From Iodobacter fluviatilis (GTDB taxonomy: Bacteria > Pseudomonadota > Gammaproteobacteria > Burkholderiales > Chitinibacteraceae): 64,000 bases of DNA. Every line of letters begins with the position of its first letter. The stretch's first letter is position 1. Under the pieces are notes generated by a model. That model was not told the origin of the DNA, did no database searches, and worked only from the letters and a program-made list of their open reading frames with translations. Of the stretch, positions 20,946 through 30,849 are shown piece after piece. Location of the stretch: the NCBI RefSeq assembly GCF_004194535.1, contig NZ_CP025781.1, positions 4,154,001-4,218,000 on the forward strand, read 5' to 3'. A program made the position numbers and the translations under genes.

Positions 20946-21239
20946 GTTGATATGGCCTTGCGCTTTATTGGTCGGTTAAAAAGAAAAACCGAAGCCACCT
21001 AAGACATATACATAAGCTAACAACACTTATTTGCTAGAGAATAGTTATTTCCAACCAGCCCAATCGGCTTTATGTGCACCCGATCATAGTAAGACAGCTC
21101 AGCCAGACTGGAAATAATTGTCTAATGACTTAGCAATAAGAAATGCCACTCAGCATATAGTGAATTCAATACGTACATAAAACGCCGAACGAATAACGAT
21201 CATTCAGATTACCAAAAAAAGCGTGTCATTCGTTTGAAT

Positions 21240-22064
21240 TTAGAACAAATAGAAAGCAAGATAGATCGCAGCAGCTACCGGCAAGATGGCCAATAAACTG
21301 TCAACTCTATCCATTACTCCGCCGTGGCCCGGCAATAAATTGCTACTGTCTTTCATGCCAATTTGTCGCTTAAATAGGGATTCTAATAAATCACCCATCA
21401 CGCTTGCTGCGGTTAATACCACCGCAATAAATAGCCAATATACTAAAGGCAACGATTCACCATGTGTAAATATATGTTTAGGCAAGAAATAAACATAAAT
21501 CATTACGCCAACTACCCCGCCGACCACCCCTTCCCAGCTTTTTCCTGGGCTAATTTTGGGTGCTAATTTATGCTTACCAAAGGCCTTGCCAGAAAAATAA
21601 GCGGCGGAATCCGCGACCCATGCAATAGCCAATACGGCCAGCAAAGCCCAAGGGCCAGCGCTACGAAGCACAATCATTGCCAAGCCAGCGGGTAATAATA
21701 ATGCCCAACCCAACAAAGCATTTAAATTACCCGCAGCAGCTAATGGCCATTTTTTATTTAACCATACGGGATTAATAAATATCCAAAAACAGCTTGCCGC
21801 TAGCATTAAGCCAAGCAAAACCGAGGCATACATCAACTGGCAAAGCACGGCAAACAGCACTGCAGTTAATATTGGGTATATTTTAGCAACAAGCCCTTGC
21901 ATGCCGGATAAACGCTGCCATTCCCAACTAGCGGCAACCATAATCAGCCCGCAAAATGAGATCCATGCTAGGTAGCCAATTGATCCTGACTGGGGTAAAT
22001 AGAAAATAGCAGCCAATACTAACGGCAGCAGCAATAAGACGGTAATAACACGTGTTTTTAGCAT
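21240..22064 (-). CDS. cdsA: phosphatidate cytidylyltransferase
   Basis: Makes CDP-diacylglycerol from phosphatidate and CTP, the branch point to all phospholipids. The 274-residue polytopic membrane protein has about eight hydrophobic segments and the family signature in LFKRQIGMKDSSNLLPGHGG with MDRVDS after it. Its start overlaps the end of uppS by seven bases. The 294 bases between it and dxr hold no gene I can support. Confidence 0.96.
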   Translation of the reverse strand: MLKTRVITVLLLLPLVLAAIFYLPQSGSIGYLAWISFCGLIMVAASWEWQRLSGMQGLVAKIYPILTAVLFAVLCQLMYASVLLGLMLAASCFWIFINPVWLNKKWPLAAAGNLNALLGWALLLPAGLAMIVLRSAGPWALLAVLAIAWVADSAAYFSGKAFGKHKLAPKISPGKSWEGVVGGVVGVMIYVYFLPKHIFTHGESLPLVYWLFIAVVLTAASVMGDLLESLFKRQIGMKDSSNLLPGHGGVMDRVDSLLAILPVAAAIYLAFYLF

Positions 22065-22816
22065 GAGGACTGAAGTTGTTCGCTGATGCGACCAAAGCGG
22101 CGTTCACGCCCGTGATACCAATCAATGGCCGCAGCTAATGCATGGCGATCGAAATCGGGCCATAACATATCGCTGAAATATAATTCGGTGTAGGCCAATT
22201 GCCAGAGTAGGAAATTACTAATTCGCTGCTCGCCACCGGTCCGGATAAACAAATCTGGCTCTGGCGCATAGGCCATTGCTAAATAAGGGGTTAAATCTTC
22301 CTCGGCAAAGGTAGTCGATAATTCTGGGTGATCTGCCAATAAGCAATGCGTGGCATGCATGACATCCCAACGGCCACCATAATCAGCGGCAATGGATAAC
22401 GTTAAGCCAGTATTTTCTGCTGTTTTTACTTCTGCAGCATCAATCAAAGCAATTAATTCAGGACTAAAGTGTTCCCGATTACCAATAATTTTTAACCGAA
22501 TATTATTATCGTGCATGCGTGTGATTTCACCGCTTAACACCTTAAGAAACAAGCCCATTAGAAAAGAAACTTCGTCTTGCGGGCGGCGCCAATTTTCATT
22601 GCTAAATGCGAATACGGTTAAGTAACCTACACCTAAAGCATCACATGCGCGCACCGTTTCACGTAACGCTTCAACGCCACGTTTGTGACCAAAAATACGT
22701 GGCATCATGCGTTTTTTAGCCCAACGACCATTGCCATCCATAATCACGGCAATATGACGTGGAACCGTTGCAATTTCTTGCGGTATTTCTTTGGTCGAAC
22801 TACTGAATATGGCCAC
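22058..22816 (-). CDS. uppS: undecaprenyl diphosphate synthase
   Basis: Cis-prenyltransferase that makes the C55 carrier for peptidoglycan and O-antigen. The 252-residue form has HIAVIMDGNGRWAKKR with catalytic Asp27, FAFSNENWRRP, and the C-terminal DLFIRTGGEQRISNFLLWQ. A GTG start at 22816 is preferred: AAGGGG lies seven bases before it and the length equals E. coli UppS. The ATG at 22864 would start within a perfect hairpin. Cytoplasmic, membrane-associated. Confidence 0.95.
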   Translation of the reverse strand: MAIFSSSTKEIPQEIATVPRHIAVIMDGNGRWAKKRMMPRIFGHKRGVEALRETVRACDALGVGYLTVFAFSNENWRRPQDEVSFLMGLFLKVLSGEITRMHDNNIRLKIIGNREHFSPELIALIDAAEVKTAENTGLTLSIAADYGGRWDVMHATHCLLADHPELSTTFAEEDLTPYLAMAYAPEPDLFIRTGGEQRISNFLLWQLAYTELYFSDMLWPDFDRHALAAAIDWYHGRERRFGRISEQLQSSC

Positions 22817-22831
22817 ACCCAACCCCTTGCG

Positions 22832-22868
22832 TTTATTGGCCAATACAAAGATTGTATTGGCCAATAAA
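22832..22868. repeat. perfect 17-bp hairpin between frr and uppS
   Basis: TTTATTGGCCAATACAA (22832-22848) and TTGTATTGGCCAATAAA (22852-22868) form a perfect stem with a three-base loop, ending four bases from the frr stop. There is no U-tract, so it is not a standard terminator; it could protect the frr 3' end, act as a processing site, or modulate uppS. Confidence 0.85.
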
Positions 22869-22871
22869 TGA

Positions 22872-23429
22872 TTACATCGTCATGAGTTCTTTTTCTTTTT
22901 CTGCCAACAAACGATCTACTTCAACAACATAGCGGTCAGTTAGTTTTTGCACATCATCCGTACCACGACGCTCATCGTCTTCAGAGATGTCTTTGTCTTT
23001 AACCAAACGCTTTAATTGCTCGTTTGCGTCGCGGCGTACATTACGAACCGCCACTTTGGCGTCATCTGCCTCATTACGCACAATTTTGGTTAAATCTTTA
23101 CGGCGCTCTTCCGTGAGTGCAGGCATTGGCACGCGAATCACATCACCATTGGTAGATGGATTCAAGCCCAAATCACTATCACGAATCGCTTTTTCAATCT
23201 TGGAAAGCATGGTTTTTTCCCAAGCTTGAACGCCAATAGTCCTTGAATCAATCAAAGTTACATTGGCAACCTGATTAATCGCAGTAGGTGAGCCATAGTA
23301 ATCAACATTGATGTGATCCAATAAACCAACATGCGCACGGCCAGTACGAACCTTTGCTAAATTCACGCGTAAAGCTTCTACGGACTTTTGCATCTTTGTT
23401 TCGGTATTGCTTTTAATATCTGCAATCAT
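22872..23429 (-). CDS. frr: ribosome recycling factor
   Basis: Splits post-termination ribosomes with EF-G. The 185-residue protein starts [20 protein letters not shown], with [19 protein letters not shown] and [15 protein letters not shown] of the family's three-helix bundle. The chosen ATG has AAGGGG before it; an ATG ten codons upstream lacks one. It lies between pyrH and uppS as is usual in Proteobacteria. Confidence 0.97.
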   Translation of the reverse strand: MIADIKSNTETKMQKSVEALRVNLAKVRTGRAHVGLLDHINVDYYGSPTAINQVANVTLIDSRTIGVQAWEKTMLSKIEKAIRDSDLGLNPSTNGDVIRVPMPALTEERRKDLTKIVRNEADDAKVAVRNVRRDANEQLKRLVKDKDISEDDERRGTDDVQKLTDRYVVEVDRLLAEKEKELMTM

Positions 23430-23597
23430 AATGCATCCCCTTATTTGCTCAAACGACAAGTATGCACTCGTCTTTTTAACTCATACTATTAATGGTGCGG
23501 CACTTACTACTGGCCATGCAGGCCTCCATAAAAAACGTAAGTAAGCGCCTAACAGCCATCAAACCTAAGCCCAATGACCGCCACTGCTTAAGAAGGC

Positions 23598-24317
23598 TTA
23601 GCAGTGTACCAGCGTCCCTTCGTCTTCCCCAAGAACTACACGCTTTAATGCGCCTGCTTTGAAGATACTAAAGACACTTAAATTCATATTTTGATCGCGA
23701 CACAGCGCGAATGCGGTGGCGTCCATCACCTTTAGATTGCGGCCAATGGCCTCATCAAAGGTCAGTGTTTGATAACGTACGGCATCTGGGTTTTTCTTTG
23801 GATCATCGGTGTAAACACCATCCACCTTGGTGGCTTTCAGTACAATATCCGCACCCATTTCCATGCCGCGCAAGGCCGCAGCAGTATCGGTTGTAAAGAA
23901 AGGGTTGCCTGTTCCCGCGCCAAAAATAACCACTTTGTTTTCTTCAAGATAGCGAATCGCTTTGCCACGTACATAAGGCTCAGCAACTTGTTGAATTGTC
24001 AGTGCGGATTGAACACGGCTTACAATACCAGCGCGCTTCATGGCATCTTGCAAGGCTAACGCATTCATCACCGTGGCCAACATCCCCATGTAATCAGCAG
24101 TAGCACGATCCATACCTGCAGCGGCGGGCGCTACGCCACGGAAAATATTACCACCACCAATAACGACACCAACTTGAACACCAAGATCTAATACTGCTTT
24201 AATTTCACCAACAATACGATCAATTGTAACGCGATTAATGCCGTAGCTATCCTCACCCATGAGGGCTTCGCCGGAGAGTTTCAGCAAAATGCGTTTATAT
24301 TTGGGTGCTTGGCTCAT
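23598..24317 (-). CDS. pyrH: uridylate kinase
   Basis: Phosphorylates UMP to UDP. The 239-residue amino-acid-kinase-fold protein contains [36 protein letters not shown] and [13 protein letters not shown]. It is the bacterial hexameric enzyme, normally controlled by GTP and UTP. It follows tsf after 134 bases with two hairpins. The 168 bases between it and frr hold no gene. Confidence 0.97.
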   Translation of the reverse strand: MSQAPKYKRILLKLSGEALMGEDSYGINRVTIDRIVGEIKAVLDLGVQVGVVIGGGNIFRGVAPAAAGMDRATADYMGMLATVMNALALQDAMKRAGIVSRVQSALTIQQVAEPYVRGKAIRYLEENKVVIFGAGTGNPFFTTDTAAALRGMEMGADIVLKATKVDGVYTDDPKKNPDAVRYQTLTFDEAIGRNLKVMDATAFALCRDQNMNLSVFSIFKAGALKRVVLGEDEGTLVHC

Positions 24318-24357
24318 GCGAGGATTCCTTATCCATGGAGGGGCGAATTGTGGAAAC

Positions 24358-24436
24358 GCCGCACGTTACCGTGCGGCGCATAATACAACTTATCTTGCAA
24401 CTTACCCAGCCCAGGGTGAGCCAAGCAAGATAAGTG
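24358..24436 (-). promoter_or_regulatory. two hairpins in the tsf-pyrH spacer
   Basis: GCAAGATAAGT (24426-24436) pairs with ACTTATCTTGC (24389-24399), and GCCGCACG (24358-24365) with CGTGCGGC (24370-24377). Neither is followed by a good U-tract. They probably set partial read-through or mRNA processing between tsf and pyrH. Confidence 0.55.
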
Positions 24437-24451
24437 TAATACTTTTAATGC

Positions 24452-25327
24452 TTAAATCTTTGCAGCAGCAGCCACTTCAGCAGCGTAATCAACCACTGCT
24501 TTTTCAATGCCTTCACCAACGACGAACAGATTAAATGCTTTTACTGTTGCAGAATTGGTTTTGAGCAACTGCTCGATGGTTACTTTGTCATCCATTACAA
24601 ATGGCTGGCTCAGCAAAACAACATCTTTCAGGTACTTTTGAACAGTACCTTCAACGATTTTTTCCAGCATTGCTTCTGGCTTGCCCGCTTCTTTAGCACG
24701 CTCAGTTGCAACACGACGCTCAGTTTCGATCAATTCAGCAGGCACACCGCTTGCATCGAGTGACTTAGGCTTAGTTGCCGCAATGTGCATGGCAATTTGC
24801 TTACCCAGTTGCTCATCACCACCGATAAGATCCAGCATCACGCCTAATTTGTTGCCGTGCAGATAAACTGCAACTTGACCTTCTGTTTCAAAGCGCGCAA
24901 AGCGACGCAATGTAACGTTTTCACCCAGTTTGGCCACAGCATCTTTACGAATTTCTTCAACAGTTTTGCCGTCAACCACAACCTGAGACAAGGCATCCAC
25001 ATCGCTTGGATTAGCATCCGCGACGGCTTGAGCCGCTAGCTTAGCAAACGCGATAAAACCTTCGTCTTTAGCCAAAAAGTCTGTTTCACAGTTCACTTCA
25101 AGTACCGCGCCGATTTTTTTATCTGCGGAAATAAATGAAGCAATAATACCTTCAGCAGCAGTACGGCCAGCCAGCTTGGACGCCTTGTTGCCGGATTTGA
25201 TTCGCATTACTTCTTCAGCTTTTTTGATGTCGCCATCAGCTTCAACCAAAGCTTTTTTGCATTCCATCATGCCAAGGCCAGTCAGCTCGCGCAGCTGGGC
25301 AACCATCTTCGCGGTAATTTCCGCCAT
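24452..25327 (-). CDS. tsf: elongation factor Ts
   Basis: Nucleotide-exchange factor for EF-Tu. The 291-residue protein starts [20 protein letters not shown] and holds the N-terminal UBA-like domain with [13 protein letters not shown], then the core with NCETDFLA. An AGGAGA ribosome-binding site lies directly before this ATG, so a start 11 codons upstream is rejected. It follows rpsB after a terminator-like hairpin. Confidence 0.97.
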   Translation of the reverse strand: MAEITAKMVAQLRELTGLGMMECKKALVEADGDIKKAEEVMRIKSGNKASKLAGRTAAEGIIASFISADKKIGAVLEVNCETDFLAKDEGFIAFAKLAAQAVADANPSDVDALSQVVVDGKTVEEIRKDAVAKLGENVTLRRFARFETEGQVAVYLHGNKLGVMLDLIGGDEQLGKQIAMHIAATKPKSLDASGVPAELIETERRVATERAKEAGKPEAMLEKIVEGTVQKYLKDVVLLSQPFVMDDKVTIEQLLKTNSATVKAFNLFVVGEGIEKAVVDYAAEVAAAAKI

Positions 25328-25434
25328 GATTATTTCTCCTGAAACTGAGTAAGAAGTCACACGGTTTTTTCATTTTGCCCTAGCAAATAGGCGCGTTCTG
25401 AAAAATATAGCCGAGGGACTTATCTATCATTTAC

Positions 25435-25460
25435 AAAAAAGGGGCTAAACGCCCCTTTTT
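25435..25460. terminator. hairpin terminator/attenuator between rpsB and tsf
   Basis: AAAAAGGGGC (25436-25445) pairs with GCCCCTTTTT (25451-25460) with a five-base loop. On the minus strand it is followed by a run of T, as expected for the partial terminator usually found between rpsB and tsf. Confidence 0.85.
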
Positions 25461-25480
25461 CGCATATTAACTTTACGATA

Positions 25481-26203
25481 TTACTGTGCAGTTGCTGCAG
25501 CAGCTGCTTCGACAAGTTCTTGTGCTGATTGGTTTTTACCTTCAAGCACAGCATCAGCCATACCTTGAGCGTACAAACGAATTGCGCGGCTTGAATCATC
25601 GTTACCAGGGATAACGAAATCAATACCTTCTGGGTTGTTGTTGGTATCAACCACGCCGATAACTGGGATGCCCAGTTTCTTAGCTTCAACCAAAGTACCC
25701 TTTTGGTAACCCGTGTCGATTACGAAAATCACGTCTGGCAGACCCTTCATATCCTTGATACCGCCTAGGCTACGATTGAGCTTTTCAACTTCACGGTTCA
25801 TGTCCAGCAATTCTTTTTTACCGTAGCCGCTGTTTTCATTAGCAACGATAACTTGTAACTCTTCCAGACGTTTGATTGACTGCTTAACTGTTTTGTAGTT
25901 AGTCAGCATACCGCCCAACCAGCGGTGATCAACGAAAGGCATGCCGCAACGCGCTGCTTCTTCAGCAACGATTTCACGAGCTTGACGCTTTGTACCTACG
26001 AACAGAACAGTCCCTTTGTTTGCAGCAATACGACGAGCGTATTTAACCGCTTCTTCAAACAATGGCAGTGTTTTTTCGAGGTTGATAATATGAATCTTGT
26101 TACGTGCGCCAAAAATATATTGACCCATCTTTGGGTGCCAGTAACGAGTTTGGTGACCGAAGTGGACACCGGCTTCAAGCATATCGCGCATGCTAACGGA
26201 CAT
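25481..26203 (-). CDS. rpsB: 30S ribosomal protein S2
   Basis: Late-assembling small-subunit protein that binds S1. The 240-residue sequence starts [20 protein letters not shown] and includes [28 protein letters not shown] and the C-terminal [20 protein letters not shown]. It heads the translation/envelope gene run. A leader hairpin and promoter lie upstream; S2 commonly represses its own mRNA through such a leader. Confidence 0.98.
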   Translation of the reverse strand: MSVSMRDMLEAGVHFGHQTRYWHPKMGQYIFGARNKIHIINLEKTLPLFEEAVKYARRIAANKGTVLFVGTKRQAREIVAEEAARCGMPFVDHRWLGGMLTNYKTVKQSIKRLEELQVIVANENSGYGKKELLDMNREVEKLNRSLGGIKDMKGLPDVIFVIDTGYQKGTLVEAKKLGIPVIGVVDTNNNPEGIDFVIPGNDDSSRAIRLYAQGMADAVLEGKNQSAQELVEAAAAATAQ

Positions 26204-26247
26204 AGTAAAACTCCAAGCTAAGGGTTACATCTAGCACTCACACGACA

Positions 26248-26268
26248 CTCAAAATCACGGATTTTGAG
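26248..26268 (-). promoter_or_regulatory. rpsB leader hairpin
   Basis: CTCAAAATC (26248-26256) and GATTTTGAG (26260-26268) form a nine-base-pair stem with a three-base loop in the untranslated leader of rpsB. Position fits an autoregulatory S2 leader, but I cannot match it to a described motif. Confidence 0.5.
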
Positions 26269-26327
26269 CACCCTTAACGGGGTGAGCACCAAAATTATCT
26301 GCAGGCACCATGCCCACAGAACGCAAG

Positions 26328-26357
26328 ATTATAGCCGCTTCATGACTATTTATTCAA
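26328..26357 (-). promoter_or_regulatory. rpsB promoter
   Basis: On the minus strand a perfect -10 TATAAT (26328-26333) lies 18 bases after TTGAAT (26352-26357). It would give a leader of about 120 bases for rpsB. The remainder of the 26204-26731 interval holds the 5' region of divergent trxB and no gene that I can support. Confidence 0.7.
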
Positions 26358-26653
26358 GGTAAAGTCTTGCTTATGGCAATAAAACAAATCCGCAATACAT
26401 TTTAAATCCTAAAAAACCGCCTTTACAGTCGCACGCGTGGGTCGGTTACCCCTAAATGAATACCTCTCTCCGCACTACCCACCCCAAGCGCAAGCAACGA
26501 CAAGCCAAAGATAACGCAACATCATTGCGTATATATTGAGTGCAACACACACAACAAAGATGGATACGCTTGCGCTCCCGTTTCGCCATAAAAATCAATT
26601 CAGTCACTACAATGGAACGTCTATCAATCGCTCCAATAGGCATTTTTGATTAG

Positions 26654-27685
<1,032 letters not shown>

Positions 27686-27712
27686 GATTTTGAATTAATC
27701 AGATGTTTTTAG

Positions 27713-27736
27713 AAAGGGCGCACAGCGCCCTTTTTT
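27713..27736 (+). terminator. trxB terminator
   Basis: AAAGGGCGC (27713-27721) pairs with GCGCCCTTT (27725-27733) around ACA and is followed by T residues. It lies 27 bases after the trxB stop. Confidence 0.88.
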
Positions 27737-27754
27737 ATTCCTTAGGTAAGCACG

Positions 27755-28363
27755 ATGGATAAGCTCCGCCAGCTGCGAAAAGCACTCAAAAATCAAGCAC
27801 CGCAAGCGAGCAAACCCGCCAGTCATCCTCCAGCAGAGACACTCGACGATCACACGCTCTTTATGCGGGCAGTAAAAGGCACTAAGCCACTTAAAATCCA
27901 GCAATATATCCACCCCAGCCCTGTTATTAGCCCTTGGCCACGCAAACAACAGGCCGAGCATATGAGCCCGCTTGATGATATGACTGATTTTTGGCCATGG
28001 GATGAGCTAGCCCCCGGAGAAGAGCTGCTGTATAGCAAGCCTGGGCAAAAGCTCGACACGCTTAAACGCCTGCGCAAAGGTCAGTGGCCCACTACGGGGC
28101 ACTTAGATTTACACGGCTTAAGTAGCGATGAAGCGCGGGTCAGCGTCACGCATTTTTTACAAAGAGCTAATGCTGCCGGCTTACGCTGCGTGCGCATCGT
28201 GCATGGAAAAGGAATGGGCTCAAAAAATGGCGAACCCATTTTGAAACAAAAACTTAAAAACTGGCTGGCGCAAAGAGACGAAGTGCTGGCCTTTTGCCAA
28301 GCGCCACAGCATGAAGGAGGGGGTGGTGCGGTACTGGTTTTGATTCGCACACGCAAAGATTAG
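27755..28363 (+). CDS. Smr-domain protein (SmrA/SmrB-like endonuclease)
   Basis: A 202-residue protein with a charged, proline-rich N-terminal half and a C-terminal Smr domain (about 115-200) with LDLHGLSSDEA, RIVHGKGMGS and a terminal GGGGAVLVLIR. Smr domains in this class nick RNA or DNA; E. coli SmrB cleaves mRNA at collided ribosomes, but which role applies here is not visible. It is transcribed after trxB past a terminator, so it may have its own promoter. Confidence 0.85.
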   Translation: MDKLRQLRKALKNQAPQASKPASHPPAETLDDHTLFMRAVKGTKPLKIQQYIHPSPVISPWPRKQQAEHMSPLDDMTDFWPWDELAPGEELLYSKPGQKLDTLKRLRKGQWPTTGHLDLHGLSSDEARVSVTHFLQRANAAGLRCVRIVHGKGMGSKNGEPILKQKLKNWLAQRDEVLAFCQAPQHEGGGGAVLVLIRTRKD

Positions 28364-28469
28364 AACAAGCCAAATCTTTACCTACAAATTCTATACACCT
28401 CAGCGTTTCACCCATCCATGCGGCTTAATGTACAATGCCGCACCGCTCAATCCCCCATGAAAATCTCGC

Positions 28470-30119
28470 ATGAATAGTCTGATTAATCGTCCCGCAGCTA
28501 AATGGCTGGCACTCCTACTTCTTGCCGTACTTTGGTTTGGCACCTTGGGCTATCGCAAGCTCATTACGCCAGATGAGGGTCGCTACGCTGAAATCGCCCG
28601 CGAAATGGTAGTCAGTGGTGATTGGAATACGCCTCGCCTAAATGGCATCAAATACTTTGAAAAGCCCGCGCTACAATACTGGGCCACGGCGGCCAGCTTT
28701 GAGATTCTTGGCGAATCAGATTTTGCAGCGCGCATCTGGCCAGGTATTACCGGCTTTTTAGGGCTGTTAGCCGTATTTTTTACCAGCCGCAAACTCTGGG
28801 GCGAAGCCACTGCTTGGTTGGCGGGCGGCATTTTGGCCAGTAGCGCATGGTGGATAGGCAATGGCCACTTTTTAACGCTGGATATGGGCGTCAGTGCATT
28901 TCTAACGTTTAGCCTATGCGGTTTCTTACTCGCCCAGCGTGATGGCGCCAGTGCCAAAGAAAACCGTAATGGCATGCTGATGGCTTGGGCTGCGATTGGT
29001 CTGGCCGTTTTATCCAAAGGCTTGATCGGGCTGGTTCTCCCTGGTATCGCCATCGTGGCGTATTCCATTATTTGTCGAGATCTTAAGCTGTGGACCAAAC
29101 TCCATCTATTTAAAGGCTTAGCACTGGCCTTACTGATTACCGTGCCTTGGTTCTTGACCGTATCTAAAGCCAATCCAGAATTCGCGCAGTTTTTCTTTAT
29201 TCATGAACACTTTGAGCGTTTTTTAAGCACGGAACACCGCCGTGAAGGCCCGATTTACTACTTTCTCCCCATTTTAGCCATTGGCCTATTGCCGTGGACT
29301 AGCCTCTTGCCGCAAGCACTTAAAAAGAGCTGGAAAGCAGACGGTCAATTTAAAGTAAATCGCTTTTTGTTGATTTGGGCCGTGTTTATTTTTGCCTTCT
29401 TTTCTAAATCAGGCTCCAAACTGCCTTCATATATTTTGCCGATTTTCCCAGCATTAGCGATGTTGATGGCGCAAACGCTGATGGATATCAGCGGCAAGGC
29501 CCTGCGCTGGCACTTGCTTTGGATTGCTATCCCTGGGCTAATTTTGATTGGCGCTTACCCTTGGGTGAGCACAATGGAGAGCAGTGGCACCCCGCAAATC
29601 TATAACGCAGCCTATGCGCTCTGGTTAGTTGCAGCGGGTGTCGTGTTAACTGCGGGTGCTGTATTTGGCTTTATTTTGGCGGGCAAAGGCAAAAAAGAAG
29701 CCGCCATTGCGACGATGGCTCTGGCAGGCTTAATTGGTGGGCAGCTACCAATGGTTGGGCATGAGTCTTATGCTTATACCAATTCTAGCTACCATATCGT
29801 TGCCACAGTAAAACCACTGCTTAAGCCAGATAGCAAGCTTTATGCCGTGCATTACTACGACCAATCCCTGCCCTTTTATTTAAAACAAACCCTGCAATTT
29901 GTTGAATATGTCGATGAATTTAAAATGGGCCAACAAGTCGAGCCCGATAAATTTATGAGCATGGATAACTTTGTCCTTCAATGGGAAATGGACAGTCATC
30001 CCGTGGCTTTTATCGATAGCGAAGCAGAAAGCGATACCTTCAAAAAACTACAAGAACGTGGGCTAAAAATGAAAATTATTGCCCAAGACGCTCGTAGATT
30101 GGTGATCACTAAACCATGA
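28470..30119 (+). CDS. arnT: lipid A 4-amino-4-deoxy-L-arabinose transferase (ArnT-like)
   Basis: GT-C glycosyltransferase that moves L-Ara4N from undecaprenyl phosphate to lipid A on the periplasmic side, lowering binding of polymyxin and cationic peptides. The 549-residue protein has a first membrane helix, then the acidic loop LITPDEGRYAEIAREMV with the catalytic Asp-Glu, about a dozen more helices and a soluble C-terminal domain (about 440-549). It leads an operon whose next gene overlaps it by four bases. A possible -10 TACAAT lies at 28431-28436; no clear PmrA box was found. Confidence 0.88.
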   Translation: MNSLINRPAAKWLALLLLAVLWFGTLGYRKLITPDEGRYAEIAREMVVSGDWNTPRLNGIKYFEKPALQYWATAASFEILGESDFAARIWPGITGFLGLLAVFFTSRKLWGEATAWLAGGILASSAWWIGNGHFLTLDMGVSAFLTFSLCGFLLAQRDGASAKENRNGMLMAWAAIGLAVLSKGLIGLVLPGIAIVAYSIICRDLKLWTKLHLFKGLALALLITVPWFLTVSKANPEFAQFFFIHEHFERFLSTEHRREGPIYYFLPILAIGLLPWTSLLPQALKKSWKADGQFKVNRFLLIWAVFIFAFFSKSGSKLPSYILPIFPALAMLMAQTLMDISGKALRWHLLWIAIPGLILIGAYPWVSTMESSGTPQIYNAAYALWLVAAGVVLTAGAVFGFILAGKGKKEAAIATMALAGLIGGQLPMVGHESYAYTNSSYHIVATVKPLLKPDSKLYAVHYYDQSLPFYLKQTLQFVEYVDEFKMGQQVEPDKFMSMDNFVLQWEMDSHPVAFIDSEAESDTFKKLQERGLKMKIIAQDARRLVITKP

Positions 30120-30487
30120 AAGCCATTGAATTTGGATTAATATTATTTGGCGTATTGCTCAATGCCGGTGCGCAGCTTTTATTAAAAGCAGGCACCCGTA
30201 CCATTGGACAATTCGATTTCTCCATGGCCAACGCATGGCCTATTGGGCTAAAAGTAGCCAGCAACCCACACATTATTGGCGGGCTATCCTGCTATGTGAT
30301 CAGCGTAGTGGTCTGGATTTTGGCACTATCCCGCGTTGAAGTCAGTATTGCCTACCCGATGCTATCAATCGGTTACGTTGTCAATGCTGGCCTCGCTTGG
30401 TGGCTATTTGGCGAAGCGGTTACGCCCATGCGCCTGATTGGAATCGGCATTATTATGCTGGGCGTACTGCTGGTGGCAAAAAGCTAA
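30116..30487 (+). CDS. SMR/EamA-type flippase subunit (ArnE/ArnF-like)
   Basis: A 123-residue, four-helix small-multidrug-resistance-fold protein (LILFGVLLNAGAQLLLKAG at the start, AYPMLSIGYVVNAGLAWW near the end). In E. coli, ArnE and ArnF form a heterodimer proposed to flip undecaprenyl-phosphate-Ara4N; here only one subunit gene is present, so a homodimer or a partner elsewhere is implied. It overlaps arnT (ATGA) and the next gene (TAATG). Confidence 0.8.
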   Translation: MKAIEFGLILFGVLLNAGAQLLLKAGTRTIGQFDFSMANAWPIGLKVASNPHIIGGLSCYVISVVVWILALSRVEVSIAYPMLSIGYVVNAGLAWWLFGEAVTPMRLIGIGIIMLGVLLVAKS

Positions 30488-30849
30488 TGTTGCGCATTTA
30501 TTTAGCACGCCTTGGCTGGGCCTATGTGGCGTTTATCTGGATCATGTCTTTGATTCCGATCACCCTACCAGACGTGCCTAATAGCGACAAAATAGGCCAC
30601 TTTCTGGCCTATGGCTTATTAACACTATGGTTTGGGTTGGCATGTCAAAAAAAACCAAGCCTGATCTTCTTGCTAGCCAGCCTGATGGGCGTGACGATTG
30701 AATTTGCCCAAGCATTAACGCCCTACCGTAGTTTTGACCCCCATGACATGCTAGCCAATGCCTGTGGTGCGCTACTGGGCACACTACTAGCGCTGGCCTT
30801 ACTGCGATTTTTGCCTTCTATTTTAAGAAAAAAAACGGACAAAACATGA
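30487..30849 (+). CDS. VanZ-like membrane protein inside the arn operon
   Basis: A 120-residue protein with three to four hydrophobic segments and the VanZ-type features SDKIGHFLAYGLLTLWFG, IEFAQALTPYRSFDPHDMLAN. The start at 30487 overlaps the previous stop and the end overlaps arnB by four bases, so it is fully embedded in the operon. VanZ-like proteins are of unknown biochemical function; VanZ of enterococci gives low-level teicoplanin resistance. Its place between a flippase and an aminotransferase gene suggests an envelope role tied to Ara4N. Confidence 0.8.
   Translation: MLRIYLARLGWAYVAFIWIMSLIPITLPDVPNSDKIGHFLAYGLLTLWFGLACQKKPSLIFLLASLMGVTIEFAQALTPYRSFDPHDMLANACGALLGTLLALALLRFLPSILRKKTDKT

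Noticed and set aside
26452-26643. 63-codon Cys/Arg-rich minus-strand frame upstream of trxB
   Set aside because: No RBS, no recognisable motif, and it lies where the trxB promoter should be.
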